Shown piece by piece: positions 10,644-22,647 of a stretch of DNA of 64,000 bases. The stretch comes from Viola odorata. Taxonomy: Eukaryota; Streptophyta; Magnoliopsida; Malpighiales; Violaceae. The translations under genes were made by a program, and so were the position numbers. Each line of letters starts with the position of its first letter. Position 1 is the first letter of the stretch. A model generated the notes under the pieces. The model was not told the DNA's origin, did no database searches, and worked only from the letters and a program-made list of their open reading frames with translations. The stretch lies in the NCBI GenBank assembly GCA_963691705.1, contig OY829543.1, forward strand, positions 49,456,564-49,520,563. The letters are read 5' to 3'.

Positions 10644-12036
10644 TAACCGCCCATATGCTCGACCCGTTCTAAATAGACGGGATTTGGACAATTTTTTTTG
10701 TACCATTTAATAAACGGGTTGGGTTAGACCCATCCCGCTATATATACGGACGGATGGAACAAACTCGACGGATTCCCGTCCGTCCGTTTATTATTTAATT
10801 TTTTTATCACATATTTTTTAATATTTTCTAATAACCGACTCACCGTCAATTCACCAATTTACCTTTGTCCTCACCGCAACGCTCTTCCTCACCGCCGTAA
10901 GCTCCTCCCCGGCTGCCCCGTCAAAAAATTCCTACCACGCACTCGCCTATCGTTTCCTTCTTGGTATATCGATCCGTCCCTTTTTCCCTTTTTCTTCTTC
11001 TTTGGTCTTCTTGTTAGGAGTTTCGTCAAACACTCGTTAGTCACTCTGGTTTCAAAATCAAGCTTGGGCGAGAAGAAAGAAAAGGGTACACACTCGCTCA
11101 CCTCTCTTCTACTTGGCATCTCTCCGTTCTCAGGTCTGTCTTCTCCTTTTATCTCTCCCTTTTCACATTCTCTTTTGTTCAGCAACTTTTGGTTGTTTTA
11201 TTTTCATTTCCGTCAACAAATATGATATGGTTAGCATCTGCTAGATAATTAGATAACTGAAATTTCTGGAAACATGAAAATTGCGTTTGGGTTCTGTCTA
11301 ATTGACAGATCGATGTATTTGCGTTACCGAAATTTAGGTTTTACTTTATTTTCTCAGTGGTGGTGCCTTTTTATGGTGGTTGTCCTGTTTATGCTTGTTG
11401 TTTTGAACCTTGTTAGTGTTTTTCAATGTTGTGTATGACTTGAATTGCTTGCAATCCCTGTGGGGAATGCGTTTGTTCCCTTCCTCTAGGAGCTTATTCG
11501 TTATGATGTTTAGAAGAGTAGCATCCGGTGAAGCTACTTTTGTTGGGGGAAATTGCAATGGCCAGTGCAAAATAGCTAATAATAGATGCTTGTTTGATCT
11601 ATAATTTAGGAATTAGGAGAGTGTTCTGCCATAAAGGATTAGACTATTGCTATGCGTTAGACTTGCAAATGTTTAGGACTAGAAATCAACGAAACACTAG
11701 ATGATAAATGAAATTGATATTTTTGTGTGCTATATATGTATCAATGGTGAAACACTAATTTTTGTAATCAATATTCTAGTAGATCATTCTCCTCGCTTTT
11801 CTCGTGGTCTGTACTTGTGCATAGCGTTGTCGTAGTTTGTTGATTCCTTTGTATAGAAGTTCATTTGGTGGGGCTTGCTGAACATCTTCCACCACGTTAT
11901 TATAATTCAATAATTGTTTGATTTCTTTTTTTAAATTCCGGCCATAGGTCTAGACAAAAATTCTGGTTTTGTCCTTTTTGAATCCAGCTAGTGGTTTGAT
12001 AGATGCTGAAAATTTGTTTGTCTTATGCTAAATTAC

Positions 12037-12997
12037 TAGGGCTGTTCATCGGTTAACCGAAACCGAAACCGATAATCGAAATTTCAGTTTCGGTTAACCG
12101 AACAACATAAAATCTAAAACCGAAACCGAACCGAAGTTTTAGAAACCGAAAACCGAAAATCGAAATTTATAACGGTTCGGTTTTCGGAAAACCGAACTTC
12201 CGAAAATTACAACCTGTTTTTTTTTATGCACACTCCAAAATCCAAATAATTATACAATCCCCCACCTGCACACTCCAAAATTCCAAATAATTGATTCAAC
12301 ACCATCATCCTACCACCACCAATTTCACACCTTCTTACCTCATAAATAATTTAAATCCCAAAATATCCTTTAAATAACCTAGAAAATTAAGAAACAATAT
12401 TATTTCCAGATCTGGATTTATTTCCAAATTGTGAGTTACGTAATAATAAATTAATAATAAAAAATAATAAATGGAAGAAGAAGAAGAAGTTTAATCAAGA
12501 TCTTTTAGATCTAGAAAAACCAGTATTCATAAAGATTTTGCATCCTTCTTGAATCTTGTCCGCTGATTGCAAATACTGAACGACAGAGGATGAGAGGATG
12601 AGAGGACTGAGCGAGAGAGGAGCAGATCAGAGCAAAGATGATGTTGTGGTGTAAGTTAGGAGGAAGAAAAGGAGAAAAAAGAACAAAAAAATGGTAGTGA
12701 GCGATTGAGCAAGAGGGAGAGAATGAGGGAGAGAACGTTCTGGAGAGGATGAGGGAATGGGCAATTAATTGGGCATAATGGCAATTTTGTAAAAAAAAGG
12801 TATAGTGTGTGCAAAAGTTCGGTTAGTTCGGTTAACCGAACTTTTGCGATTAAATTCCGAAACCGAACCGTAATAAATTTCGGTTTTTAACTAACCGAAA
12901 TCGAAATAACCGAAACTGAAATAACCGAACCGAACAAGCGAAAATTTCGGTTTTGGATTTCAGTTTTTCGGTTATTGCTAACCGTTGAACAGCCCTA
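12037..12997. mobile_element. Non-autonomous hAT element
   Basis: Ends TAGGGCTGTTCA and TGAACAGCCCTA form inverted repeats, with perfect 8-bp duplications TAAATTAC on both sides (12029-12036, 12998-13005). The subterminal regions are full of GGTTAACCGAA-type repeats, typical of hAT MITEs. No open transposase. Confidence 0.88.
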
Positions 12998-13307
12998 TAA
13001 ATTACATTGAATTGTTAGTCTGGAAGCAACATACATAGAACGTTTTGATAGCTTGAGGGCCTTGGTTGCTATGTCAGTATTTAAATTTGCAAAGTGGCAG
13101 CATTTATGGTTTCCTTTTCATTTTCTCTACTTTCTATCTACGAGCAGTTGAATAGATAGCTGTAAGGCCTAACCTTGGCCTTTTCAATTAGTCAAAGTAT
13201 GCTACTTTTTTCACGTTGCCTTGATATATATGTTGTTTTTGGTTTCTACCTGATAATTCAACTGCCTGCAATTGTTTTTCTGGTATTTCTTCTTTGCTTA
13301 TAACTCC

Positions 13308-15397
13308 TGTCTCACCTCCCTTTTTGATATTTATACGCGACACGAGATTGGGATGAGATGTGAGACGAAATCGGACTCATCTTACATAATGCAATGAAGT
13401 CGCCACCCTATTTTACTAAAATTTAGGGAACCTATTGTCATGGCATAAAAAAATAAAAGCTAAGAAAAAAATGGGTCTGAACCCGAGAACAACGGTTCGG
13501 GGTCGATTTATGGACTCGGGAAGGTGTTAGGCACCCGAGTCACATCCTAAAAAGGTTACCGGATAAAGGAGGTGCTTAAAATCATGTTTGAAAAATAAAA
13601 AAAGTGCTAAATTATGTGATCATGCCCAATGAATTAATTCTAACAATTTTATATATTCATGCATACGAGTACATATGCGAAAAAGCGTGAATAAATAAAA
13701 GGGTGAGAAATGTTTACTTGATGAAGGGTACGAGCGGTTTTACCCTTTTTGATCGAGAGTATTTGCACGAGGTATAGATGACGTTTAAATACTTGACGAT
13801 TGTTGTACGTCAGAGAAAATGATTGATTTACACGAGCGGATTAATTGTCTAAACATGCAGGCATACGAAAATAAATAAATAGTACAAGCATACGAAAAAT
13901 AAATAAACAGTACAGGTGCGGAAATAAATAAACAGTACACAAATTACATGGCATAAAGATGACGGGACGAAAAAATTGGGCTTGCCCACTGGGTCGAGAG
14001 TGGGCCTACCAGGCTTGGCCCACAGTTGGGCCAAGCCCAGCCTAGCTTGCTTTCCCGAGTGGGCCAAGCGGCCCATTCTTCCCTTCCTGAACGCGTGTTG
14101 CGTTTCTTCTCTATTTGGGCCCGTGCGGCCCAAACCCAATCATTTGAAAACAGGGAACCGTTCATCATCCCTCTCCTCTCGTCGTCGGCGCTCCTGCCGG
14201 CAACGAGGGTCCGGCCAACCATCACAAAAATAAATAAAAATTATAGTAAAATGATCCTTACAGTAACAAAAATTCAACTAAACGATTACAACAAGTTAAT
14301 TTACACAAACAAGGCCATGAATTTAATTAAAATGGAAATTAAAAAAACTTAAAATTTGCCCGAATTAATCAACAACTGGACGCGACGAAGCAGTGAGATT
14401 ATTCTAGGAATTAAATAGAGTTGATTTAAAAGCTAAGAATGCAATTAGCTTCTTCAAAACACAAACAAATAATTTTTGAAAAGTTGGCAGAGAAAGGACT
14501 TTTAAAACGAAAATTTTGAAAAGCTAGAGAGAGAGAGAGCTTCAACCTTTGTTGAGCCAATTTCTAGTGAGAGTTCTAGAGATTGATTTTGTGTTTGTGT
14601 ATTGATGAGGCCAAACGTTCGCGCGAACTTGCTATTTATAGGGAGTTAAGTCCGTGATGAGCAAGGGAAAAGACAACGTGCTATAGGGACGCCAAGAAAG
14701 AGAAGGAAGCAAAACGAATATGGTGTGAGGTGGCGTGTAGCACAGTTGCAAAATGAATATGCATTAAATGCATTTGGAGTACAGTGACAGGGAAGAGGAG
14801 CATGCATGAATCCTCATACTTAAATTGGGAGCCGTTGGACGAGGAGAAAAGATGGGTCAACTTTTGATCAAGGGTTAAGATGAGTTGACCTTTGAGAAAA
14901 GTTTAATATTCATTTAATTGGTTCGAACTATCAACACGAGGAATCTCGCTTGAAATGAATAAAAATCCCTAACCAAAAATACTAAAACATGCAGTAAAAT
15001 GCAACAAAATAAATAGTAACCAGTAAATAAAGAAAAAGTTCGATTTAAGGTCCGAATTTACTCTTTTGGAATCCTTAAAAGTTCGAGCGAAAAAATAAAT
15101 GCTATAGCAAAGTAAATTGAATAAAATCAAATGAGATGACACGAAAGAAAATAGTAGATAATTGGTAATTAAAGAAAGAAGGCGTTTGATTTATGGTCCG
15201 AGAAAATTTACTCGGGACCGATAGAAGTTCGAACGAAAAGATAGTAAAAATACGAAAAAACTAAAATGACACGAAATGGTACGAAATATTAAAATAAATA
15301 GCCAAAGATCAAAAATCGATAGAATTTCGATTTAAACTGGCTAATAATGCGATGAACAATAAAGTGCAGAAAATGCGTAAAAAATCGTGTAGCAACA
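13308..15397 (-). mobile_element. Solo LTR, about 2.1 kb
   Basis: Starts TGTCTCACCTCCC and ends TGTAGCAACA on the plus strand, with a perfect 5-bp duplication ACTCC (13303-13307, 15398-15402). Same family as 932-2932: the blocks GAAGTCGCCACCCTA and GTGTTAGGCACC are shared in the same order. CCTATAAATAG on the minus strand near 14630-14645 marks the likely promoter, so the LTR reads leftward. It lies directly against the UGT fragment, whose frame runs into it. Confidence 0.85.
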
Positions 15398-15711
15398 ACT
15401 CCTAATGAAATATTTCTCTTCTCTGCAGCATCGGATAGCAATCTAGAGAGGCAATCCTGAAAAGGGTCGGCGCAGTTGGTGTTGAGAGATGAAATGAGAG
15501 CAAGCAAATCTAGTTTTGGTGAAGATTGACGTTGTTGGTCTGGCAAGTTTTCATGGATAAAATGGAAAGTGAAGTGAGGATATTGAGAAGGGTGAGGAGA
15601 GTTGAGTGAGGTGTCGATTATGGTGATGGAGAAACCTTTGGAATGAAGTCTCTTTGCGAGCTGAATCATTGGGTTGAAGTGCCCTTCTAGTGGTAATGGA
15701 AACAGAACCAA
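15398..15711 (-). pseudogene. UDP-glycosyltransferase N-terminal fragment (UGT76-like)
   Basis: About 100 codons resembling the start of family-1 plant glycosyltransferases, which move sugar from UDP-sugar to small molecules in the cytosol. LPLEGHFNPMIQLAKRL contains the conserved catalytic-histidine motif, followed by GFSITIIDTSLNSP as in the UGT76 group. It is broken at both ends: no in-frame ATG precedes it (the frame opens at TTG, with stops just upstream) and a solo LTR abuts the 3' end at codon about 105. The usual length is near 450 residues, and the sugar-donor (PSPG) box is absent. It lies inside the large hAT-like element, so it may be a captured gene piece. Confidence 0.75.
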
Positions 15712-16104
15712 TCTCCACTTTCCACTACTCTATTATTATCATCATCATAAACACCTTTGGCATATATAGAACATCCAAAAAAAATATGGATCTATAATTT
15801 ATAATGTGAATCAAGAAGATAATACATATTATTTTCCTTTTTAATCTTTTTCATTTAAGATTTCAATTGCTAATTAATTTTTCATGTACCGTAAAATTGC
15901 ACTTGTTGGTCAGGATACTGTTTTTATGGGAGATATCCCTAATTTTGGAATTTAGAAACAAAATAATTTTAATTTTAATATGATATTTTAGCAACAATAG
16001 TTGTGACAATTGAAAAGAATGGTAGAAAAATATTAAGAAAAGGAAATGAAGAAAAGAAGGAACAGAAAAGAAAGAAGAGAGGATTCTGGATCGGGAGAAG
16101 AAGA

Positions 16105-16510
16105 GTGATTTTATGCGGTTATTTGGACAATCTGGAAGACTCGCAACGAAGTTGTGTTCAGACAAGCGGAATACAGTGACTCGAGATGTATTAATATGAT
16201 TTATTCGTTGTGGCATTGGTGGTTGAAAAGTAAGGACAACGGTTTCGCCTACAGTCTTTCGGATGTTATTCAATCCCCGGCTTGGTTACTCAATCGGTGA
16301 ATCCAAGCTCGGTTTTCTCAGATGTAGGTTGTTGAGGAGTCGGGTTCAATAGTGGGCTAGGGAGTCAGTCCTTTGCCCTTTACTTTGGGGCTTCGTTTGT
16401 TTTTGAGAACGTTTGTTGCACTGCTCTTGAAGCGGTGCCTTGTAATTTTCAGTCATGTTCTTCATGACATTTCAATTCAATATAACTTTCTGCTGATTAA
16501 AAAAAGAAAA
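16105..16510 (+). pseudogene. LINE 3' end fragment
   Basis: Reads VIWTIWKTRNEVVFRQ, the C-terminal motif of plant L1-type LINE ORF2, then about 45 more residues to a TGA at 16298-16300. A 3' tail of about 200 bp follows, ending CTGCTGATTAAAAAAAG. The same motif occurs at 9900-9960 in the other LINE fragment. Severely 5'-truncated. Confidence 0.75.
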
Positions 16511-16774
16511 GAAGAAGAGTGATATGTTTTATTTTTTTCTTTTTGTTAAAAAATAAATGCCACAGAATAATAAATTAAGGAAATATGTTTTTTAATTTCT
16601 GTAAAAAAAATTATTTGGATGGGACCCGTCCAAACCCGGCTAATTTAGTTGGACGGGTTTGGTCCGTCCATTTATTAAATGTATCTGGACTAGTCCGTCC
16701 AATTTATTTATTGGACTGAATGGGATTGGTTCATGAACGTCGCGTCCGTCCATTTTGCCACCCCTAAACTAAAT

Positions 16775-18943
16775 AAAGGAACAATAACAATTTTTTGTTA
16801 TACTATTTATTCTTTATAATCGGTACAAATTTTACTCTTCATTAACTATTTTTTTTATCTATTTTAACAAACGTTAATGAAATATATGTTGAACTCTTGA
16901 TAAAAAATACTTAAATGAAAAAAATAAAATACAAAGGGTATTCTTACCAATAAGTAATAAAATAGTTTGGACAAAAATATACAGTTATATCAAAGCCAAG
17001 TGCATTAAAGGAAAAAAATGTATAAGAACCAAAAAACTTAATAAGAATGATGGAAAATTTATATTGCTCATATATTTGATCGGTTGTATTTTCTCGGTTC
17101 TTTACGGATCGGGTACGGTCTTAACCCGGTTCTTCAATCTGGGTTGGTTCATGGGCTGGTTCATCAGCCCATGACCCAATGCATTAAACAAGCATGAAGC
17201 ACCACCGAAAATCCAAATTAAATTTTAATTTTAACAACAGCTACCCAAATCTGCCATTCTTCCAAAATTTAATTGTAACCTTAGTAAATTTCCAGAAATT
17301 AAAATCAAACCAAGACTTCAATACAAATTACAATATAAGTTTATGCGAAACTAGTTTACCAAGTAGTCAAGCAAATAAAATCAAGTTTAAAGCATTAATC
17401 TATTTTAGATTCGATACTTCTGGATGCGTACTAGATATTTGTTAAACGTATTACCTTTTGGTTTTCTATATATTAATACTTATTATTTATTAATGCTTAC
17501 TCGATACATCTTGATACGTACTAGATATTTGTTCGTATCGTGTAGTGTATGTATTATGTAATACATTAAAGATTTTGAACTTCAAAATTGTCATTGAAAT
17601 AAAACAATACAATAATTTTTACTTATATTATTAAAATAAAATATTGATATCCTAAATTTAAATCATAAGTGCAATTTTATCATTTTAGTTGTAATCTAAT
17701 TAGTAATTACTTCTTCTATGATAATTGACGTGATTCTTTTTTTTCATACAACAATATAATTCTCAATTTTTCTTAATACAAAAAATTAAGAAGTATTTTG
17801 ATTAATTGAAAGGTAATATTTATTAGTACTAGTAAGTTTAGTATGATACTGTATTTCTTATTAGAATGAAAAAAAGGGACAAGGGGGATTCAAACCCTTA
17901 CCCTTCTTACACCAACAAGACAAGCTAACCACTAAACCACGTGACCAATCTAAATATAAATACTAAAATTATTTATATCAAACGGTTCCATGGGTTTTTG
18001 ATTCGGTTCAGGGTATTTTAAAAAATAGAACAGAACCAAATCAAATCGTGAATAGTCGGTTCGGTTTCGATTTCATGACTTTGGTTCTGCAAACAAAAAA
18101 AATCGGGATCGAACCGACATTTCCAGTTCAGTTCGGTTTTGTTCATCCCTAATAGGAATCTTATCCTATTTTTAGTTGTAACTCATTTGGATTAGATGCA
18201 ATTTAATTAGCTTTTAAATTTAGAATTTGAATATTGGTTGGAGATAATCAAGAAGGAAAAACTACCATTTAATCTCTCCTTGTATTATCTAAAATCTAGG
18301 ATCTATCTTAGCAATAAAATTCTGAATTTCTTCTCTACTTCTACTCAGTCTTCTTTGAAAATAGGGAGTTTAAATTTATAAAATTTACTTTCATGCTTTT
18401 AATTTACATTGGTAGGTCTAACTAAGTTTTTTTATTCCTAGTAAAGACCAAGAAGTATATGATTCCATGTGTTTGTGAAATCTAACTAATCTTATTAATT
18501 TCTACATAACATGCGAACACGCCGCCATAATATTTTGAGTAACAAGTATTTTTCTACCCTGAATTTTTTTTTGTTTAGATGCAGGAGACCAAGTTGCGAC
18601 ATGAGTACCATCTATAGCACCTATGCATTTCTATAAGAGAAAAAATTACACATAGATAAGTTAAATATAGATACCATTGTGTATTTTTTTCCATAGTTTA
18701 TTTTTGAGATTAATAAGATGGGCCAGTTGAGCTGGAGTAAAAAATAAAATTGAAAAACTGATTGTGGAAAAATTGAAAAACTCCATTTTGGGTGTTTTTA
18801 ATTTTTAGTGTTAATTTAGAAAAATCTCAAAAAATTAGAAAATTGGAGATTTTTCTGATATTTTTCTATTTTGAAAAAAGAAGTTACGAAAAAACATTTC
18901 AGAAAATTCTCCATTCGTAAATAGCGTATAAGCACTTATATAT
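16775..18943. other. AT-rich intergenic sequence
   Basis: No gene. A GGTTCGGTTT-rich stretch at 17980-18150 ends TTCATCCCTA and looks like the right end of another hAT element, but I found no matching left end or duplication. 17090-17180 has a similar GGTTCGG-rich patch. A tRNA-like segment at 17872-17948 is listed separately. 18760-18920 resembles 41930-42130 and may be a shared short repeat. Confidence 0.45.
17872..17948 (-). ncRNA. tRNA-derived SINE head or tRNA pseudogene
   Basis: On the minus strand GTGGTTTAGTGGTTAGC fits a pol III A box and GGTTTGAATCC fits a B box, about 35 bp apart. A run of seven T follows directly, a pol III stop. This is the layout of a tRNA-derived SINE 5' end. 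I could not fold a complete cloverleaf or assign an anticodon, and no clear SINE tail is present. Confidence 0.5.
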
Positions 18944-19332
18944 TTTTATCTTGGTCTCTTCTGCTACGAGGACTCTCTCTCTGTCCCTCATCTTTATTTT
19001 CTCTTCGATCAGAATATGATATTCTTATTATATTTTATGATTTTGTTAAACTTCTTTTATCTCTTCACTCAATTGTGAGACCAAAGTAATAAGTTAATAA
19101 GTTAAAAATAATTAATAAATATAATAAAAAATAACAACTAAATAATTTATGCTTTTTTCCTCTTCTTAACAGCATAAATTATTGGATTCCAGAACAAGTT
19201 CTAAGTAGTCATGGATAAATTATATAATAAATCCTATAGTTTACCAAATTTATATTATAAATTTAATTTTTTAAAATCTATATTATAAATTTCATGAAAA
19301 TTATAATTTTAACATTTTTTTTGGAGAGTCCA
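18944..19332 (-). repeat. Proline-rich family copy III, left part
   Basis: Matches 1-445 plus 3230-3360 of copy I, but the last exon of the family is missing. It ends at ...GGAGAGTCCAC, where the viral array begins; the copy resumes near 29200. The undisturbed equivalent in copy I is at about 3355-3400, so the virus array entered here with loss of a few tens of bases. Confidence 0.65.
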
Positions 19333-19574
19333 CGAAATGGCCGGATAAACAAAGCTGGTGTTGAAGATATACAGTCACCAACAGTCACCGGTTTGACTCC
19401 TCTTTTTTTATTTTTATTTTTTATTTATATATATATGGGCTACTGTTTAGTGCTTAGGAACTAAGAAGCTTATGAAAACTGGAAACTAGAGAGATAGTTT
19501 AGTGAGACATAGAGATTGAAAGAAATTCTTGATTGTATATTTTCTTGTGTGTTTACAAATGAAGGGAGAGATCC

Positions 19575-19582
19575 CTTTTATA
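19575..19582 (-). promoter_or_regulatory. Viral TATA box, unit A
   Basis: TATAAAAG on the minus strand, same context as units B and C (TTTTCTC before, GGGATCTCTCCC after). The upstream TGACG cluster present in B and C has been deleted in this unit. Confidence 0.6.
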
Positions 19583-19590
19583 GAGAAAAC

Positions 19591-21003
19591 TTAGGAAAAA
19601 GCCGGCCAAAACAAGTGGCCGCCAGAGATGATAGCTCCTGAATGTGGAAGAAACATTCTCCACTCTCTGGTGCTGTAAATTTGAATGAAGTATCCTTCTC
19701 CTAAGAGATGATAGCTCCTCCAATTTTCTGGTGTGTATAAGACCATTGGATCTTGAGCAGCTCTGTAAATTTCTGTATTTTCAATTTCTTGAAAATCATA
19801 GGGAGATAATGAGATTCCCATATGGATATCGTGTAGACTTTCTTCTTCTCTGTCTGCTGAGAAGATGAAGATCCTCTTCTTTGCAGGAATAATTTCAAAG
19901 CCTCTAGCCACAGGAAGTGTAGAGTCAATGAAACATTCTATTTTCTTCCTGATTGCCATGTTTCCTGCAATAAGAAAGAACTTTTCCCCAAATTCTTCTA
20001 GATATTTATCTATGCTTCCTTCCTCTTCTAGTTGGAATGTGATTTGGTCTATCATTCCCATATGAAAGAATGATAGAATCTTTTTAAATGGCATGTCTGT
20101 GGTGTTAAGATCTACTTGTAGTTTGAATAGACCTGCTGTTCCTGTTCCTCCTATATGTCTTGCAATTTTTCCTGCAAGTCTGCAGTAAGGCTTCTGTACT
20201 ATCTTAACTCCTTTGAACTTCCAATTTATTTCTTCAAAATGAATATTTACTAGGTCTTTCTGTGCATTGATCAGATCTTCTAAATGCCTACTTTCTGTTT
20301 TCTGTTTAATAATCTCTTCTCCCTCAGGCCATTGATCAATCAAAGGCTTTAGGGTGAATTGAGCTGGCATATCTAATAATCTAGCTCTAAGTTGTAGAAA
20401 GCTTCTATTTTTTGGTTTATTATCTTTTATGAACTGATCTAGTTGTTGTAATTTTGTATTCAATCTGTTCATGGTGGTATTACTCTGTTGGAATTGCTTT
20501 TCTACTACTTGGGATTGCCTTTCAGCTTCTTCCTTTCTCTGTTCAAGAAAAGCTATCTGTTTGGCTGTTTGTTGTTGTATTTGAACCATCTGTTCTTCTA
20601 ACTGTCTGTTCTTATTTTCTAATCGAGCTATTGTCTGACTCTGATTTTCTCGGGCTATTTCTGCATATGGCCTAACTGTTTCGGGCTCTATATAAAAGTT
20701 TGGGCCTAGTTGGGCCCTTGCTTCTTCTAAAGCCTCACTGAAACTGTGATAACCCACATAAATAGGGTTTTGACACATTATAAAGTTTTTAACTGTATTA
20801 AAGCTGTTAAAGACTCCTGTTTTTAATCCCCTATATATCACATAGTGTGAAAAAGATTTTTTCTGTATTTTGGGATTCTTCTCTGAGAAATACATGCTTA
20901 AGGCATTTAAGCATTGTACCTTGAACTGTGTTGCTACTGGAGTTGTTTGTATATGCCAAATGTTGTCTAGCAAACACTGTTGCTCTCGGTCTATGTTTAA
21001 TCC
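19591..21003 (-). pseudogene. Viral transactivator/viroplasmin, unit A (truncated both ends)
   Basis: Open frame of 460 residues from an internal methionine (20973). It lacks the natural N-terminus, replaced at about 21004 by movement-protein sequence, and the natural C-terminus, replaced after FLPHSG by an aberrant tail. A viroplasmin-like fold region (HYVIYRGLKTGVFNSF ... YHSFSEALEEA) lies near its start, then a Q/E/K-rich coiled-coil stretch of about 75 residues. In caulimoviruses this protein forms the inclusion-body matrix and allows reinitiation on polycistronic RNA. Unlike units B and C it has tryptophan rather than a stop after EEIN. The C-terminal junction contains filler copied from upstream in the gene. 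Confidence 0.8.
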
Positions 21004-21004
21004 C

Positions 21005-21961
21005 TCAAAGGGTATGTTCTATTAGTAACATGTGTGAACTATAGAGTTTTCCTATTGGTATTCTAGCCCCTCTGCCTTTAATATTCGATTCCCCTTGATA
21101 TACTGCAGTTGCAGGCGTCCAAGGTTCTCTACCTAACATTTCTGTTCCTGATGTTCCAGGTGTTACGAACTCAGGTTTTGGTCTTTTAACTCCTCTAAGG
21201 TCTATATTCTGATCCATGTAACTTACTTCTGGTTTATAGAAATCACTAATTACTATTTTTCCATTGATTATATCTGGTACTAAGGGTAAATTAAAAACCT
21301 CATTTAATTTATTGTAAGCTTCTTCGTATTCTAACCCTAACTCTTTCATACATTCTATTAACATATCATCTACCTGTTCTTGTATATTGATTTCTGTAAA
21401 TTTTTTGTTTACTATTTGATCGAAAGTTTTGTGAACTTCTTCTGTTTTAAAACCAGCTATTTCTTCTTCTATATCGCCTATTTCCTCATCTAGTTCCTTA
21501 TATAAACCATATCCTATTAGTTCTTCTATATTTTCCTCATCGGTATCATATATTGGTTTTATTTCTTCATTATCCGTATCATATATCGGTTCTCCTATTT
21601 CTGCATTCATCATACTAACTTCCTGATCACTATCGTCTTCTTTAACGGGTTCTTTTTCTGTGTAATTATTGAATCTCATGCTAAAGTTACCATCTTTGTC
21701 TTCGTATATTACACTCTTTTCTGGCACTAATATTGTTTCAATATTATCTGTAAATTCCTTTAGAGGCCATTCTAATCCTGCTAATTCTTTTGGATCTATC
21801 TTAACTGGATCTATCATCCTTATACCACGGCTTGCTAGGTTTTCTACAATTCCTTCTATATTAATATTATAATTCATTCGTGATCTATTACTAGCCTTTC
21901 CTAGAATTCCTATACTAATTACTATATTATTTCCTTTGTAGTCTTCATATCCTTTTGTTAG
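21005..21961 (-). pseudogene. Viral movement protein, C-terminal part, unit A
   Basis: Minus-strand copy of the last about 318 codons of the movement-protein frame seen whole in unit C. It begins abruptly at about 21961, where it meets polymerase sequence on the plus strand (head-to-head join), and ends IEHTL at the same deletion junction as unit C. It differs from unit C at several residues (for example KELAGL against EELAGL), so it is not a very recent copy. The 30K-type core is mostly missing. Confidence 0.8.
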
Positions 21962-22647
21962 GAAATGGAAAGATAGAATTACAACCACATATAGCGGAAA
22001 AAATATTAAGTTTTCCAGATAAACTAGAAGGATTAAAACAGATACAAGCCTTTTTAGGGATATTAAATTACGCTAGAAAATTTATTCAAAATTTAAGTAA
22101 ATTAGTAGGACCATTATATAGTAAAACAACAAAAAATGGTCAAAGAAATTTCAATAAAGAAGACATAAAATTAGTAAAAAAGATTAAAGAACAAGTTAAG
22201 AAGATAAAGTCATTAGAACTGCCCTTAGCAACAGATTATATTGTGATAGAATGTGATGGTAGTAAAGAAGGCTGGGGAGCAGTAATGCTTTGTAAACCTA
22301 GTAAATACTCAGATAAAGAAACAGAAAGAATTGCTGCATATGCAAGTGGCAATTTTAAAACAGGACAGAATTGGACTAGTTTAGACTATGAAATCCAAGC
22401 ATTAATAAATGCTTTAGATAAGTTTAAAATATATCTACAGAATGAATTCACAGTTAGAACAGATTGTGAAGCCATAGTCAAGTTCCTCAAAAACGAAAAC
22501 AGCAAAAAGATAAATAGAACCCGATGGGTTAACCTACAGAATTTAATACAGGGAAATGGGTATAAAATTTGCTTTGAACATATTAAAGGAAAAAATAATA
22601 GTCTAGCAGATTTATTATCTAGAAATATTGAAAAATTCTTTAAATGA
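21962..22647 (+). pseudogene. Viral polymerase C-terminus (RT thumb and RNase H), unit B
   Basis: 5'-truncated. It opens in the RT connection region ([20 protein letters not shown] and [12 protein letters not shown], as in caulimovirid polymerases) and runs through a complete RNase H domain. The four acidic residues are visible in ECDGS, DYEIQA, RTDCEA and LADLLSR. RNase H degrades genomic RNA during reverse transcription. The RT catalytic core and protease are missing upstream. The stop overlaps the transactivator start as ATGA (22644-22647), fitting termination-reinitiation. No internal stop in the surviving part. Confidence 0.88.

Larger units (their letters stand above)
10644..16766. mobile_element. 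Large hAT-like element with nested insertions
   Basis: A perfect 8-bp duplication AACTAAAT flanks it (10636-10643 and 16767-16774). The right end is TTTTGCCACCCCTA, a hAT-type terminus; the left end (TAACCGCCC) is degraded and does not match well. Both subterminal regions carry GGACGG/CCGTCC motifs (10660-10800, 16620-16755), which supports the pairing. No transposase frame is visible. It contains hAT 12037-12997, solo LTR 13308-15397, a UGT fragment and a LINE 3' end. 10860-12030 looks like a pyrimidine-rich leader followed by intron-like sequence. Confidence 0.55.

Noticed and set aside
11410..11604. Small open frames at 10889-11604
   Set aside because: They lie in the leader/intron-like part of the large hAT-like element and show no domain or conserved motif.
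13190..13307. Continuation of the UGT gene beyond the solo LTR
   Set aside because: Open for about 40 codons but without UGT motifs; probably chance in AT-rich DNA.
17980..18160. Complete hAT element ending TTCATCCCTA
   Set aside because: No matching left terminus or copy of the following 8 bases (ATAGGAAT) was found upstream.
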